NCBI GenBank assembly: GCA_963972525.1
Contig: CAXAUZ010000009.1
Coordinates: forward strand, 62,001 to 126,000
DNA length: 64,000 nt
Direction of reading: 5' to 3'
From: Salinilacustrithrix sp003476595
Lineage (GTDB): Bacteria > Actinomycetota > Acidimicrobiia > Acidimicrobiales > Salinilacustritrichaceae
Part shown: in pieces, positions 9,374-21,632 of the stretch
How the letters are laid out: the number at the start of each line of letters is the position of its first letter
Position numbering within the stretch: position 1 is the first letter of the stretch
Translations under genes and position numbers: made by a program
The notes under the pieces: model-generated
Database searches by the model: none
What the model was told of the DNA's origin: nothing
What the model saw: only the letters and a program-made list of their open reading frames with translations

Positions 9374-9874
9374 TCGCCCTGGCAACGGCGTCAGGTGAAC
9401 GTCCTCCGATGCGGGGGTGTACCGGCACAGCCGTCAACAACCCCTCGTCGATCGAACTGCACGCAGACCGGTTTCGTGGGCGCTCCTTACTCCGTGCGGT
9501 AGTGGGCGCCCGTCTGGGCGGACGAGAGCTCGGGCGGTGGCGGCCATCGGGAGCTGCGCGCTCTGGCCACTTGACCGCCGGAGTGGCAGCCGGCGGGCCC
9601 GCCAAGCGCTCTGTTGACGCCGAACGGAGACATCCTGATGCGCCCGACGACGAGGAAGCACTAGCCGGAACCATGCGCTCGACCCATCCGAGATCCGTGC
9701 ACGCTCGACATCGGAGCGGACTGATCGTAATGAACTACACACGGTAAACACTCGTATGCAGGATGATTCGTTACGATCACCATGGGCGCCAGCGACTGGC
9801 TGACGGGTCCCACTCAGGGGACCTCGACCGCCTGTCGCCCGCCCCCACTGCCGGAACCCAAGGAGCCCCGAGTC
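9374..9874. other. 501-bp non-coding stretch upstream of recombinase
   Basis: No convincing ORF on either strand; the open frames here have the Arg/Pro/Ser-rich composition of shadows. The last 60 bp is relatively AT-rich and carries the inverted repeat listed separately. It probably contains the promoter of the following recombinase. Confidence 0.6.
9723..9778. repeat. Imperfect 11-bp inverted repeat before recombinase
   Basis: GATCGTAATGA (9723-9733) and TCGTTACGATC (9768-9778) match at 10 of 11 positions as inverted arms around a 34-bp AT-richer spacer. The site is about 100 bp upstream of the recombinase start. It could be a recombinase core or arm site, or an operator. Confidence 0.5.
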
Positions 9875-11673
9875 GTGACCAGCAGCAGCAAGGAACTCGT
9901 CCCAGTCGGCATCGCCGGCGAGGTCATCCAACACGACGGCGACATCGACGCCTGGCTCGAGGTCGTGCACTCCGACGACGCAGCTCTCGCCCAGCTCGAG
10001 GAGAACGCCAAGACGTTCTCGGAGACCAAGGAGCGGCGGCACGCCGAGAACACCCGGCGCAGCTACGACGGCTGGTGGAAGCGCTTCGAGACTTGGTGCA
10101 CCGATCCGGCGTCTCGCATCCGAGGTCGTGCCCTGCCGCCGGCGACGCCGGCGATGGCGCTCAACGCCACCGACATGCGGGGCCAGCAGATCCTGCTCAT
10201 CTGGCTGTACGAGATGATCTACGGGCCCGAGGACGCGAAGGCGTTGGAGGAGTGGCAGGAGGACTTCGGTGCCTCCTCCCCGTCCACGCTCAGCTCCGTG
10301 CTCTCAGCCGTCCACGCCCGGTGCATGGACCGCCTCGGCCACCACCTGGTCCTCGACCCCGAGGTGATCAAGTCGATCGAGGGCCTCAAGAAGGAGGCCC
10401 GCCGGCTCTACGGCGCCGACCGCCAGGCGACGGCGCTGCTGGCCCGAGACCTCACACACATGATCCGGTGGCTCCACGGAGCCGAGGACCCGCTCATCGT
10501 GCGAGACCAGCTCCTCCTCGAGCTCGCCGCGGCCGGCGTGACGCCGGCCGAGGCAGCCCGCATCACCCTCGAAAACCTGCTCGAACCCACCGACGGGCTC
10601 GTCGCCACGACGCATGAGGCCAACCTCCAACTGTGGGTCGAGACCGGGCGTGTCGCCGCCCGCTCGCTGGTGATCCCGGGTCGCTCCACCGGCGCCGGAC
10701 GCAAGGGCGCCGACCGGCTGCTCACCCTCGAACCCGGCGCAGCGCTCACGACGGCCATCGACCAGTGGCTGCCCCTCCGCGAGGACAACGCCGACGACCC
10801 CTACCTCCTCGACGCCATCGGCCAGACGAACCGTCGTTCCATCCTGCGCCAGTGCCTCCTCGCCCTCGCCAAGACCGGTAAGTGCACGTGGCGTCCGGCA
10901 AAGGACGCCGTCGCCCCCGACCCGACCTCGCTCGAGGCGCTGCGCCAGTGCCTGCAGAAGCGGTCGATGGGCGACCAGGCGATCCGCCTGCGAGACATCG
11001 TCGGGTTGTGGATCGGCTGGCGTCTCGCCCTGCGCCGCCACGAACTCGTCGACCTGGTCGTCGGCGACCTCGACCGTGTTGGAGACAACCGACTCCTCGT
11101 CACCATCCGCAAGTCCAAGACCGACCAGGACATGGAGGGCGTCACCCTCCCGATCGCTACGACCGGACAGCGCCGCGACGGGCTCAACCCCCTCGACGAC
11201 ATCCGGTCTTGGCTGGATGTTCTCGCCCGGCTCCACGGCGTCGACGACGCCGACAAGCTCGACCCGTCGACCCCGCTCCTGCCGGCGCTGTCGCCGGACG
11301 GACGCAACATCCTGATGCGCCGGCCCAAGCGCAACGGCGACGTGGTCTCCTACGACCGGCTGTCGCCGCAGGGCTGGAGCGACCGGGTGCGCTTGATCGC
11401 CGAGCGGTCCGGTGCGGTGACCGACCCGGCGGCTCTGCGTCGGGTCACCGGCCACAGCCTCCGCCGCGGCTACATCACCAGCTGCGCCATCAGCGGGCAG
11501 ACGCCGTTGGAGATCCGCCGCATCACCCGGCACAAGGACCTGAACTCCCTCGCCAAGTACGTCGACGCCGTCCAGGCGCAGTGGAGCGACATCCCCGACG
11601 ACGCTGCGCTCGTCGAGGCCGAGGCTCGCACCGGCCTCACCATCGATCAGCACATGGTCCGCAGCACCGCCGG

Positions 11674-11677
<4 letters not shown>
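9875..11677 (+). CDS. Large tyrosine recombinase
   Basis: Site-specific DNA recombinase of about 600 residues. I start at the GTG at 9875 because AAGGAG lies 9 nt upstream (9860-9865); the ATG at 9782 has no such site. The N-terminal half is helical, with a core-binding-type segment (RRSYDGWWKRFETWC). The catalytic set is in the C-terminal third: Arg in RLALRRHEL near 386, Lys in RKSKTDQ, H-x-x-R in HSLRRGY near 526-529, and Tyr in LAKYVD near 562. Long members of this kind are found in recombinase trios of integrative elements. It converges on the two recombinases on the opposite strand; the two stop codons share the four bases CTAG at 11674-11677. Confidence 0.85.
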
Positions 11678-14705
<3,028 letters not shown>

Positions 14706-14709
<4 letters not shown>

Positions 14710-15869
14710 GACGCCATCGTCTCGTCGAGGGTGTCGGCGGCCAGCGCCTGGGCGTCGCCGACGCTGCGGTCGTAGGCGAGCGCCGGTGTGATGCTGCCTC
14801 GAGCCCACCCGCCGAGGGCAGCGAGGAACGGGATGGTCTTGCCGGCTTGGGAAGCGGCGGTGGGGAGCACGGACCGAAGGTTGTGGGGGCCGAGCAGGTC
14901 GTTCTCCCCGAGCTCCTCCGCCAGCCCGGCCTCGACGAGCAGGAGGTTCCAGTACGTGAACTCCGACCCCATGCTGACCCCGACGTAGGAGCCTCCGATC
15001 TGGCGCTTGCGGACGAGGGGCAACAGCCGGCCGCCCCGGTCGTACCCCTCGATGGCGGCGGCGGCGACGAGCCACTCGTACACGGCGGCGATCGGGTCGA
15101 ACCGGCAGCCCGGCCGGTATGGGAGGCGCACGATCCGCTCGTGCCCGACCTTCGGCTGCACGAGCCGCAGCTGGAGACCCCAGGACCGGACCTCGAACTC
15201 GTCGCTGAGCTCCAGCGCCTCCCCTGTCCGCAACACACCCCACACTCGCACGAGCAGCGCAGCCTTGGCTCGGGCGTGCCAGGCACGGGTCACCTCCGGC
15301 GTCGTCGCCGTCACCACGGCGTCGGCGTCGAGGAGGTCCAGCATCTTGAGCAGCATGACCTCGGTGACCGGTACGCGACGCTGCTTCTCCGTGGCCCCCG
15401 ACAGGTCGGCCATCTTCACGAGGTCGCCGGCCTCGTAGCCGAGAGCTGCGCCGGTCGCCCTCGCCCACCGCTCCACAGCACGTGCACGGCTCAAGATCGA
15501 GTTGTGCCGGAGCGCCTTCCTGAGACGGCGCTTGCCGGGGCCCTCGCCGACCACCGGGTGCTCCTCGAGACCATCGTCCGTGTCGTCGAGCTCGCTGACC
15601 TCGACTGGTGCGGCGAGCCACTCGAGGTACGCCACGGCCGCGAGGAGCAGACGCTCGGCCGGGAGCCTCTCGAGGGCATCGGCGTGCTCAACGATGCCGC
15701 CACCGTGGGGATGGGGAGTCGTCGCCCACAGCACCCATAGGTGGCTGTCGGCTGGCGCCTCCCGCTCCACGGGCAGCAGGAGGTCGCCGGCGTCACGGTC
15801 GGCAAGCTCGGCGGCCCGCTGGGCTGCGAGTGCGGTCGAGCGGTCGGTGGTAGGCGTCGGGGTCGACAT
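14706..15869 (-). CDS. Tyrosine recombinase (upstream partner)
   Basis: A 387-residue recombinase starting at the ATG at 15867-15869; a GTG at 15903-15905 is an alternative. Catalytic residues visible near the C-terminus are Arg in GVLRTGEALEL, H-x-x-R in GPHNLRS, Trp in GGWARGS where many families have a second His, and Tyr in ALAYDRS. Its stop codon overlaps the start of the zinc-module recombinase, so the two are translationally coupled. Together with the convergent recombinase at 9875-11677 they make a three-recombinase unit. Confidence 0.75.
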
Positions 15870-16162
15870 GCCCGCTGACCGTCCGGGACTTCCCCGCCCC
15901 GGCACTCAACGCACCGGCGTCCTTCCCGCGCGCCCACAGCTCCCTGCTCACTCGGCTCAGCGGTCACCCAGACCATCGCCTTCGCCGAACGCTGCAGCGT
16001 CGTCCGCGAGCGCAGCGGCTCCGGCGGGGTGTCGTCTACTTCAGACTCCCCCCGGACTGACTGCCCGGCCCCTCAACGATCTGCCGGACGCGACGACCGG
16101 CCGACCACCAGGGTCGTGTCTCCTGCGAGTGCACGGGATCGGGCTCAGCACACGCTCGAGCC

Positions 16163-16429
16163 GTGAACGACTCCGAGGACGAACCGATGCCGGGCTGGGC
16201 CGTCGTGCACCAGCCGGCGCAGCACCTGACGCATGTGGTCCCGGTCGGCGACGCCGTCCGCCACGAAGTGCTGATCAAGCCCGGCCCACCGCTGCGGCTT
16301 CGTGACGGCGTCACGCTGACGTGCGTGTGCGGGCCATCCATGCACGAGGACGGCAAGGGGAACCGAGTGGTCCTGCACCACGCTCTGGACGGCGCCGGCC
16401 GGTCCGCGCCGCCACGCCGGCTGTCGTGA
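16163..16429 (+). CDS. Small hypothetical protein
   Basis: Up to 88 residues from a GTG. The composition looks like real protein and not a shadow (GWAVVHQPAQHLTHVVPVG, then TLTCVCGPSMHEDGKG and VLHHALDG). His and Cys residues are spaced in a way that could bind metal. An internal ATG at 16187 is an alternative start. It converges on the Eco29kI-like nuclease gene. I do not recognise a family. Confidence 0.45.
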   Translation: MNDSEDEPMPGWAVVHQPAQHLTHVVPVGDAVRHEVLIKPGPPLRLRDGVTLTCVCGPSMHEDGKGNRVVLHHALDGAGRSAPPRRLS

Positions 16430-16472
16430 GCGGAACGTGGGGACCTCATCGGGGTCGAGTGGCGGGTCTCCG

Positions 16473-17027
16473 CTACGCCGGTTCCTTGACGAGCTTGGGC
16501 CATCGCGGTCCGGCCGGGTCGATGCGAGCGAGGGCAGCGATGACCTGGCAGCGAGCACGGATCTGGTCTGTGAGGCTCGGAGGTCTGGCCCAGCTCCGGC
16601 CGGGCGCCCAGAACGCGTCGACGGGTGAGGCGACCTGCCCGGCGCGTCGCCTCCCGGGCGTCATGCTGCCCCACCCGCCGAGCGAGTTCAGCGGAGGACG
16701 CAGCCGGTCCAAGACCACGGCTTCTCCGAACAGGGCCGAGGCGCGTGACGCGCACGGCAGCGTCGACACCCAGATCTCGTTCAGGTCCACGCCGGGCAGG
16801 TCGGCGAGGTTGAGCTTGTGGCGTCCTTGCCGCGCGCGCAGGCCGGTGCCGGTACTCCCGCAGTAGGCGGGGACCTCGCCCTGGGCTGCGACGCCCAGGC
16901 GCTCGATCATGTCCGGACGCGTTGAGCCGATCCAGTGCAGGTACAGCCCAGCACCCGCTGGGAACTCGGTGGTCAGGAGCGGGGTGCGAGGTAGGGCGAG
17001 GAGGGCGGCGAGCAGATCCTTCGCCAT
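16473..17027 (-). CDS. Eco29kI-family GIY-YIG restriction endonuclease
   Basis: A predicted type II restriction enzyme of 184 residues. The GIY-YIG core is diverged: GLYLHWIG comes first, then PAYCGSTGTGLRARQGRHK with the catalytic Arg region. Next is the E-x-x-x-x-x-RPPLN block with the metal-binding Glu, and a GWGSMTPGRRRAGQ...SPVD...PGRSWA tail, which is the family's typical C-terminal pattern. I start at the ATG at 17025-17027, which has GGGA upstream; an in-frame ATG at 17069 would add 14 residues. No cognate cytosine methyltransferase is seen nearby, which is unusual for this enzyme class. Confidence 0.7.
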   Translation of the reverse strand: MAKDLLAALLALPRTPLLTTEFPAGAGLYLHWIGSTRPDMIERLGVAAQGEVPAYCGSTGTGLRARQGRHKLNLADLPGVDLNEIWVSTLPCASRASALFGEAVVLDRLRPPLNSLGGWGSMTPGRRRAGQVASPVDAFWAPGRSWARPPSLTDQIRARCQVIAALARIDPAGPRWPKLVKEPA

Positions 17028-17182
17028 CTTGCATTCGTCCCAGGGTTGTTGTGATTCGTTGCTGTGCATGCCGTGTTGTGGGTGAACGACCTGACAACAA
17101 GCGCTTGCGTGCCTGGAGATGGCGCCGACCGGTGCGTGATGCGGGCGGACCGTCCGCCCGCATCCCAACTGAGGAGTACGCC

Positions 17183-17488
17183 ATGACCGCTTCACCCGTA
17201 CCGGCTGAGGAGATGATCCTGCGGGAGCGCCTCGCCGACGCCGCCCTGGCGCTGCGATCGGCCATGAACCGCATCCCCGAACCGATCGACACGATCGACG
17301 ACACGGTGTCCGCGATGGACCTCGCCCTGCGCTCCCTGTCCGACGCTGAAGCAGCAACCCGTGCGCTCGCCGATCTGGATGCGGCGACGACCGAGGGAGC
17401 CCTGTTGGTGCGTTCGTCCACTGCTTCGCTCTCGCTCATCAGATCCGCCCTGGCGCTGCTGTTCGCCGAGCTCGACGCCGCGGCGTGA
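17183..17488 (+). CDS. Small helical protein divergent from the Eco29kI-like nuclease
   Basis: A 101-residue, Ala/Leu/Asp-rich protein that should be nearly all helix (for example ERLADAALALRSAMNRI and LASLSDAEAATRAL-type heptads). The start is the ATG at 17183, preceded by GAGGAG at 17171. It is transcribed away from the nuclease gene across a 155-bp gap and ends at a perfect palindromic terminator. No Cys or known motif is visible. A regulatory or immunity role for the neighbouring nuclease is possible but unsupported. Confidence 0.6.
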   Translation: MTASPVPAEEMILRERLADAALALRSAMNRIPEPIDTIDDTVSAMDLALRSLSDAEAATRALADLDAATTEGALLVRSSTASLSLIRSALALLFAELDAAA

Positions 17489-17490
17489 CG

Positions 17491-17520
17491 AAGAGGCCGG
17501 CCCGTACGGGCCGGCCTCTT
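17491..17520. terminator. Perfect 30-nt palindrome, likely bidirectional terminator
   Basis: AAGAGGCCGGCCCGT is followed directly by its reverse complement. It begins 3 nt after the stop codon at 17488 and lies just past the end of the integrase gene that converges from the right. It fits a terminator working in both directions, with a pairs-to-the-centre stem. Confidence 0.75.
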
Positions 17521-17558
17521 ACCTGTTCCTCGGATGTAGTGCCGACCGATCGGTGCCG

Positions 17559-19211
17559 TCAGGGACGGCCGGTGTCCTTCGCACGCCCCTCCCTACGCAG
17601 CACGGCGTGGAACTTCCACATGATGCTCGCCAGCTCGCGCCGATCGGCGTCGAACATCTCCGGGGCCGGCCGGGAGATCCTTTGCGATCCGCGCCGGTTC
17701 TCCATCTGGGAGACGCTGAGCTCCTCGTCGTCAGGTAGCACGGATTCGTACACGTCCAGCATCACCTTGCGGCTCTTCCAACCCCCCATCGACGCCACCC
17801 TCGGGTTCGACACCCGCTGCCGGAGCCACATGGTCATCCCGGCACGGCGTAGGTCGTGGATGTCGAGGTCATGCAGGGGGTCGGTGGACGACTCGAACAT
17901 CTCCGCGATGGTCGGCTTCCACAGGTCCCGGCGGAACGTGTCCGGGTCCACCCGGGCGGCGCGCTTGCCCGGAAACAGCGGTGCGTCGGGATCGTCGTCC
18001 ACGAACCACCGCATGTAGAAGCGCAGGAGCAGGGCGACGCGACTCCGCAGGTAGGGCGTCCTCCGTCCCGCAGACTCGGACTCGTAGCCCTTCGGCGCGT
18101 CGCTCCGGGGCGTCCCGTCCTCGCCCGGCGGAGCCCACTGGTGGCGGACCGTGATCCAGGCGCCCCCGCCGGCGGCCGCCGGTTCGAACCGCACGTGGCG
18201 TCTCCGCAGGTCGCACGCCTCGCCGATCCGGAGCGCGCAGTACGCAGTCACCAGGACGAGCATCCCCTCGACGATGCGGCCGGCGCGCGTCGCGATCTCG
18301 AGCGCGATCCGCCAGACCTGGGGCTGTGACGGGACCCGGTCGGGATCCACCCGCTCCTCATCGGGGTCTCGTCTCGCCGACTCGAAGTGGACGGTCGGGT
18401 CGGAAGGGAACGCGCCGCGGGCCACCTGCCACCGCGACCACCGGCCGACGGTTCCCCAGTAGACGCGGGCGGTGTTGGCTGGGCGCGACTCGCCGGCAGC
18501 ATCGAAGTGGAGGTGCTGGTGCAGTGCGCTGTACGCACCATCGACGCGCGCCTGATCACGGCGCAGCGAGTGCTCGAGCAGCCAGGCGCGACCCCGGAGC
18601 AACCCGAGATCGAGATCGGAGAGGTTGATGGCTTTGCGAGGCAGGAACGCGTCACGCAGATAGCGACCGGCCCACTCGATGTCCGACACGGGCTCGGGCC
18701 TGGACTTGCCTCGGTGGGTCTGGTCTTCCCAGGCCTTGAGGAGCGCCGCAGTACGGGAAGGCTCGTCTACCAGGTGCGCCACCAACCGGACGAGGACCCC
18801 GGTGTTCTTGCTGAAGGTGCCGTCGTCCTTCCAGCAGACACGCCCGACCTGAGCGACGAAGGCCTGAACGTCCTCAGCAACCGTCGGCCCAGTGTTCCGG
18901 GCGGTCACGTACTGGATCGGCCTGCCATTCCGATCGAGCGCCCACCCATCGGCGCGATGGTCGGCTTGCTGAAGCCTTTCCGCCCACGCCATGGCCTTCT
19001 TCTTCGTGGCGAAGCCCCCCTCGCTGGCCTTGACCGGCCGATCGATGCCGGGCTGGTGCACCTCCCACTTGGCCCGCCACTTGCCGGGTCTGGCGTCCCG
19101 GGTCTTGCGCTGCTCGAACCACGGGCCCTTGACCTTGGCGTCGCGGGGCAGGAGGAGCGCCTCGTCGGGGCGGCTGGACGTCGGGTCATCGTTGTCGTGA
19201 CGGCCGCTCAT
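17559..19211 (-). CDS. Tyrosine integrase of an integrative element
   Basis: A 550-residue phage/ICE-type integrase. The N-terminal part (about 1-130) contains an AP2/arm-binding-like region (KWRAKWEVHQPG, then FATKKKAMAWAERL). The catalytic domain has Arg in ALRIGEACDL, H-x-x-R in IHDLRRAGMTMW, GGW in place of GHx, and Tyr in MLDVYES. The start ATG at 19209-19211 overlaps the stop codon of the excisionase-like gene, so the two form an operon in the order usual for xis-int pairs. The reading frame is intact. Confidence 0.85.
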   Translation of the reverse strand: MSGRHDNDDPTSSRPDEALLLPRDAKVKGPWFEQRKTRDARPGKWRAKWEVHQPGIDRPVKASEGGFATKKKAMAWAERLQQADHRADGWALDRNGRPIQYVTARNTGPTVAEDVQAFVAQVGRVCWKDDGTFSKNTGVLVRLVAHLVDEPSRTAALLKAWEDQTHRGKSRPEPVSDIEWAGRYLRDAFLPRKAINLSDLDLGLLRGRAWLLEHSLRRDQARVDGAYSALHQHLHFDAAGESRPANTARVYWGTVGRWSRWQVARGAFPSDPTVHFESARRDPDEERVDPDRVPSQPQVWRIALEIATRAGRIVEGMLVLVTAYCALRIGEACDLRRRHVRFEPAAAGGGAWITVRHQWAPPGEDGTPRSDAPKGYESESAGRRTPYLRSRVALLLRFYMRWFVDDDPDAPLFPGKRAARVDPDTFRRDLWKPTIAEMFESSTDPLHDLDIHDLRRAGMTMWLRQRVSNPRVASMGGWKSRKVMLDVYESVLPDDEELSVSQMENRRGSQRISRPAPEMFDADRRELASIMWKFHAVLRREGRAKDTGRP

Positions 19212-19711
19212 GACCGGCGTTCCCGGAGCCACTTGTCGCGATCGTCGACGTGGATGAGGACCTTGTTGTTCGGGAGCCGCACGTGCGCCGGGAAGTCCCC
19301 GCCCCCGCGGCGGCACCACTGGGACACGGTGCTGTAGGACTGGCGCACGGTCGAGGCGAACTCGGCCAGCGTGAGCCAGGACGGGTCGTTGGGGTTCGGT
19401 TGCGTTGTCATGCACCGGACTCGTGACGAGTGGTCGCCATGCTTCAATCGCCGCACGCCGTGCCGGGCACCGTGCCGATCGCGGTCAGTCGACGTACCGC
19501 TGCTGGCGAGGAGCTCATACCAGTCGCGCAGGTCGGTGACGTGCACGACGAGGGCACGGTTTGGAAGCCGGACGGCGGGCGGGAAGTCGCTGCGGTCGCC
19601 TGAAGCCCAGTGCCGGATCGTGCTGGTGGGACGGTCGAGGTCCGCAGCGATCTCGTGCATCGTCGCCAACATGGTCCGATGGTGGGGTGGAGCGAATGTC
19701 GTGTGGGTCAT
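19208..19711 (-). CDS. Tandem helix-turn-helix protein, excisionase-like
   Basis: A 167-residue protein made of two related DNA-binding units. Unit 1 (about 15-70) has ATMHEIAADLDRPTSTIRHW followed by PPAVRLPNRALVVHVTDLRDW. Unit 2 (about 108-165) has SWLTLAEFASTVRQSYSTV followed by PAHVRLPNNKVLIHVDDRDKW. Each looks like an excisionase or MerR-type winged HTH with a VRLPN beta hairpin. A basic linker joins them. Xis proteins normally have one such unit. It is coupled to the integrase by ATGA overlap and probably controls excision. Confidence 0.7.
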   Translation of the reverse strand: MTHTTFAPPHHRTMLATMHEIAADLDRPTSTIRHWASGDRSDFPPAVRLPNRALVVHVTDLRDWYELLASSGTSTDRDRHGARHGVRRLKHGDHSSRVRCMTTQPNPNDPSWLTLAEFASTVRQSYSTVSQWCRRGGGDFPAHVRLPNNKVLIHVDDRDKWLRERRS

Positions 19712-19980
19712 GGCGCCAGACCCGTGCTCGGGGAGGCGCGCACGGCACTCGGCGCACGGGCCGTGAACCGGAGCTGAGCGGCAACCCCGCGCGCCGACAA
19801 GCAGCGGGCGTGGCGGCTCGCCCCGATCGCAACGGAGCGGCCGCTACGCCCGGGGTGCCGTGGTTCCACCTCTGCGGGCCGGCCCGGTCGGCTTGAACCG
19901 CGTCCGGTGACGGTGGCGCCTCCGCCCAGTCGCCTCTTCAGCCACGGTGACCGCAATCCATTCGGTACGGTCGCGCCCGC

Positions 19981-20799
19981 ATGGCGGATGACGGCGGTCC
20001 CGACGGCGTAGGTCGTTTCATCGTGGGCGTCGTGGGCTTGTGCAGCCTTGGCGGCGCCGCGTTGGCGTTCCAGGAGGACGAGGTCTTCGCCAGCACCCTC
20101 GTCGTCGTCGGCGCCGTGCTGGTCGTTGTCGCCGTCGTGCTGCCGCGGGTGCACAAGATGAAGCTCCCCGGCGGCGGTGAGATCACACTGCGCGAGCGCG
20201 ACGCTGCCGCACTTGCGGCAGATGCCGCGACCACCGTCGACGACGTCAGCCGTGAGATCGCCAGCACGGAAGACGTCGCACCGGCGCCTTCAGCTCAGGA
20301 TCCAGACGTCACCGGGACGCTCAACTACGTGGCGGGCAACATGTCGCTTCAGGCAGTGTTCGACTGGACCACTGCGGCCGACGAGCCGCTGGCTGGTTGC
20401 CAACTCCGCCTGTACCTGCTCGACGAAGAGGACGGCGTACTCCGAGCCGTGTTGGCGCCGCCCGATGCCCACAATGCAACGACGTGGCGCATCGGCCAGG
20501 GCGCCACGGGCACCGCCTACGAGTCCGGAGACTACGTCCTCGTGACCGGTGCCGACGTCTCCAGCTCGACGTACGGGCTTGACGAGGAGCAGCAACAGCG
20601 GTTCCGGAGGTTGGCCGCCGTTGCCGCCGCGCCGGTGGTCAATGCGGGTGGCCGCATCGTCGGCGTGGTGACCGCAAGCACGTCGGATCTCGACAACTCG
20701 CTCGACAGCGAGGACGCACGCCGGGACCATACGCTGGCCGCACTGTTGGTCGGCCGAGTGCTGGTCGAGCTGCTGCAGTGGTTCGATGACGAGCCGTGA
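19981..20799 (+). CDS. Membrane-anchored GAF-domain protein
   Basis: A 272-residue protein with two hydrophobic segments near the N-terminus (about 12-30 and 38-56), and then a cytosolic region. Residues 130-270 resemble a GAF sensor domain: WRIGQGATGTAYESGDYVLV, then FRRLAAVAAAPVVNAGGRIVGVVTAST. No catalytic or HTH output domain is attached. Two-helix anchors plus a small-molecule-binding fold suggest ligand sensing at the membrane. It lies in an accessory region next to recombinases and unknown genes. No partner gene is certain. Confidence 0.65.
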   Translation: MADDGGPDGVGRFIVGVVGLCSLGGAALAFQEDEVFASTLVVVGAVLVVVAVVLPRVHKMKLPGGGEITLRERDAAALAADAATTVDDVSREIASTEDVAPAPSAQDPDVTGTLNYVAGNMSLQAVFDWTTAADEPLAGCQLRLYLLDEEDGVLRAVLAPPDAHNATTWRIGQGATGTAYESGDYVLVTGADVSSSTYGLDEEQQQRFRRLAAVAAAPVVNAGGRIVGVVTASTSDLDNSLDSEDARRDHTLAALLVGRVLVELLQWFDDEP

Positions 20800-20866
20800 T
20801 CCGGGGCTGCGTCACGCCAGTGACGTACGTGCTTACACTGCGGATCAACGAACAGGAGACGTGATC

Positions 20867-21034
20867 ATGGCGGAGCAGAAGTCGAGCGCCGGCGGCGGCG
20901 GAGTGGTCCGGAAGACCATGACCAGGTCGGACGTCCGTCAGGCCACCCTGCGAGGACTCAGCCGAACCAAGGCCGACCCCCGGAGCGTACGAATCACGTC
21001 CGGACAACGTCGCCACATCGCTCGATCGAAGTAG
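20867..21034 (+). CDS. Small basic protein
   Basis: A 55-residue protein rich in Arg, Ser and Lys. The start ATG at 20867 follows AGGAG at 20854-20858. The first third is Gly/Ser-rich and the second half has regularly spaced Arg residues. It may bind nucleic acid. It sits 68 bp after the GAF gene. No family recognised. Confidence 0.5.
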   Translation: MAEQKSSAGGGGVVRKTMTRSDVRQATLRGLSRTKADPRSVRITSGQRRHIARSK

Positions 21035-21122
21035 AGCCATCGGGCCGGTCCGGCCGATGAACGAGACTCCCTGACCCCCGGTCCACCTGCCTCGGCTGCG
21101 ATCGGTGGCACCATGGACGACG

Positions 21123-21515
21123 ATGGCCAGACGTCGCCGGCGGGCGCGCACCTGGGCCGGCCTCGCTGTCGCCAGCCTCCTGGCCGGCTGCGGCGGGAGC
21201 GACTACCCAGCGCAGAACGACGAGCTCCAGGACCGCTTCGGCGGAGAGCCTGAGATCTGTGATGTCCAGGTCTGCATCGACGAGCCCCCGATCAGTGCGC
21301 ACGACAAAGCCGACGCCGGCCCGCCGGGGAGCAGCGAGGACCTGATCTACGAGTGCAACGAGTACATCGGTTGCGTTGACCTCGGCCCCGATGACTCCGA
21401 GATCGAGGAGGATCGGGTGGACGCGTTGAACGAGGACCACGTGCGAGCCGGCTGCATGGAGAACTGGTCGACCGATGCGGATCGGAACGCTTGCATGGCG
21501 GCGCACGGCTTGTGA
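21123..21515 (+). CDS. Small lipoprotein
   Basis: About 130 residues with a classic lipoprotein signal: ARRRRRARTW, a hydrophobic stretch and the lipobox LLAGC near residue 23. The mature part is acidic and contains several Cys (EICDVQVC, YECNEYIGCVDL, GCMENW and NACMAAHGL), which could form disulfides outside the membrane. GTG at 21105 is an alternative start. The function is unknown. Confidence 0.6.
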   Translation: MARRRRRARTWAGLAVASLLAGCGGSDYPAQNDELQDRFGGEPEICDVQVCIDEPPISAHDKADAGPPGSSEDLIYECNEYIGCVDLGPDDSEIEEDRVDALNEDHVRAGCMENWSTDADRNACMAAHGL

Positions 21516-21632
21516 GTCAGGCGACCGCGAGGGCCTGGTCCGTTGCTTCGCCGACATCGTCCCATCTCGACCAGATCCCGGAGGTGCTCGCTCGGCGAGG
21601 CCGAGTCCGTCGCGTGGCGAGGCCGATGGACG

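Noticed and set aside
15870..16162. Possible gene between the recombinase and the small ORF at 16163
   Set aside because: Open frames here have shadow-type composition and no start signal.
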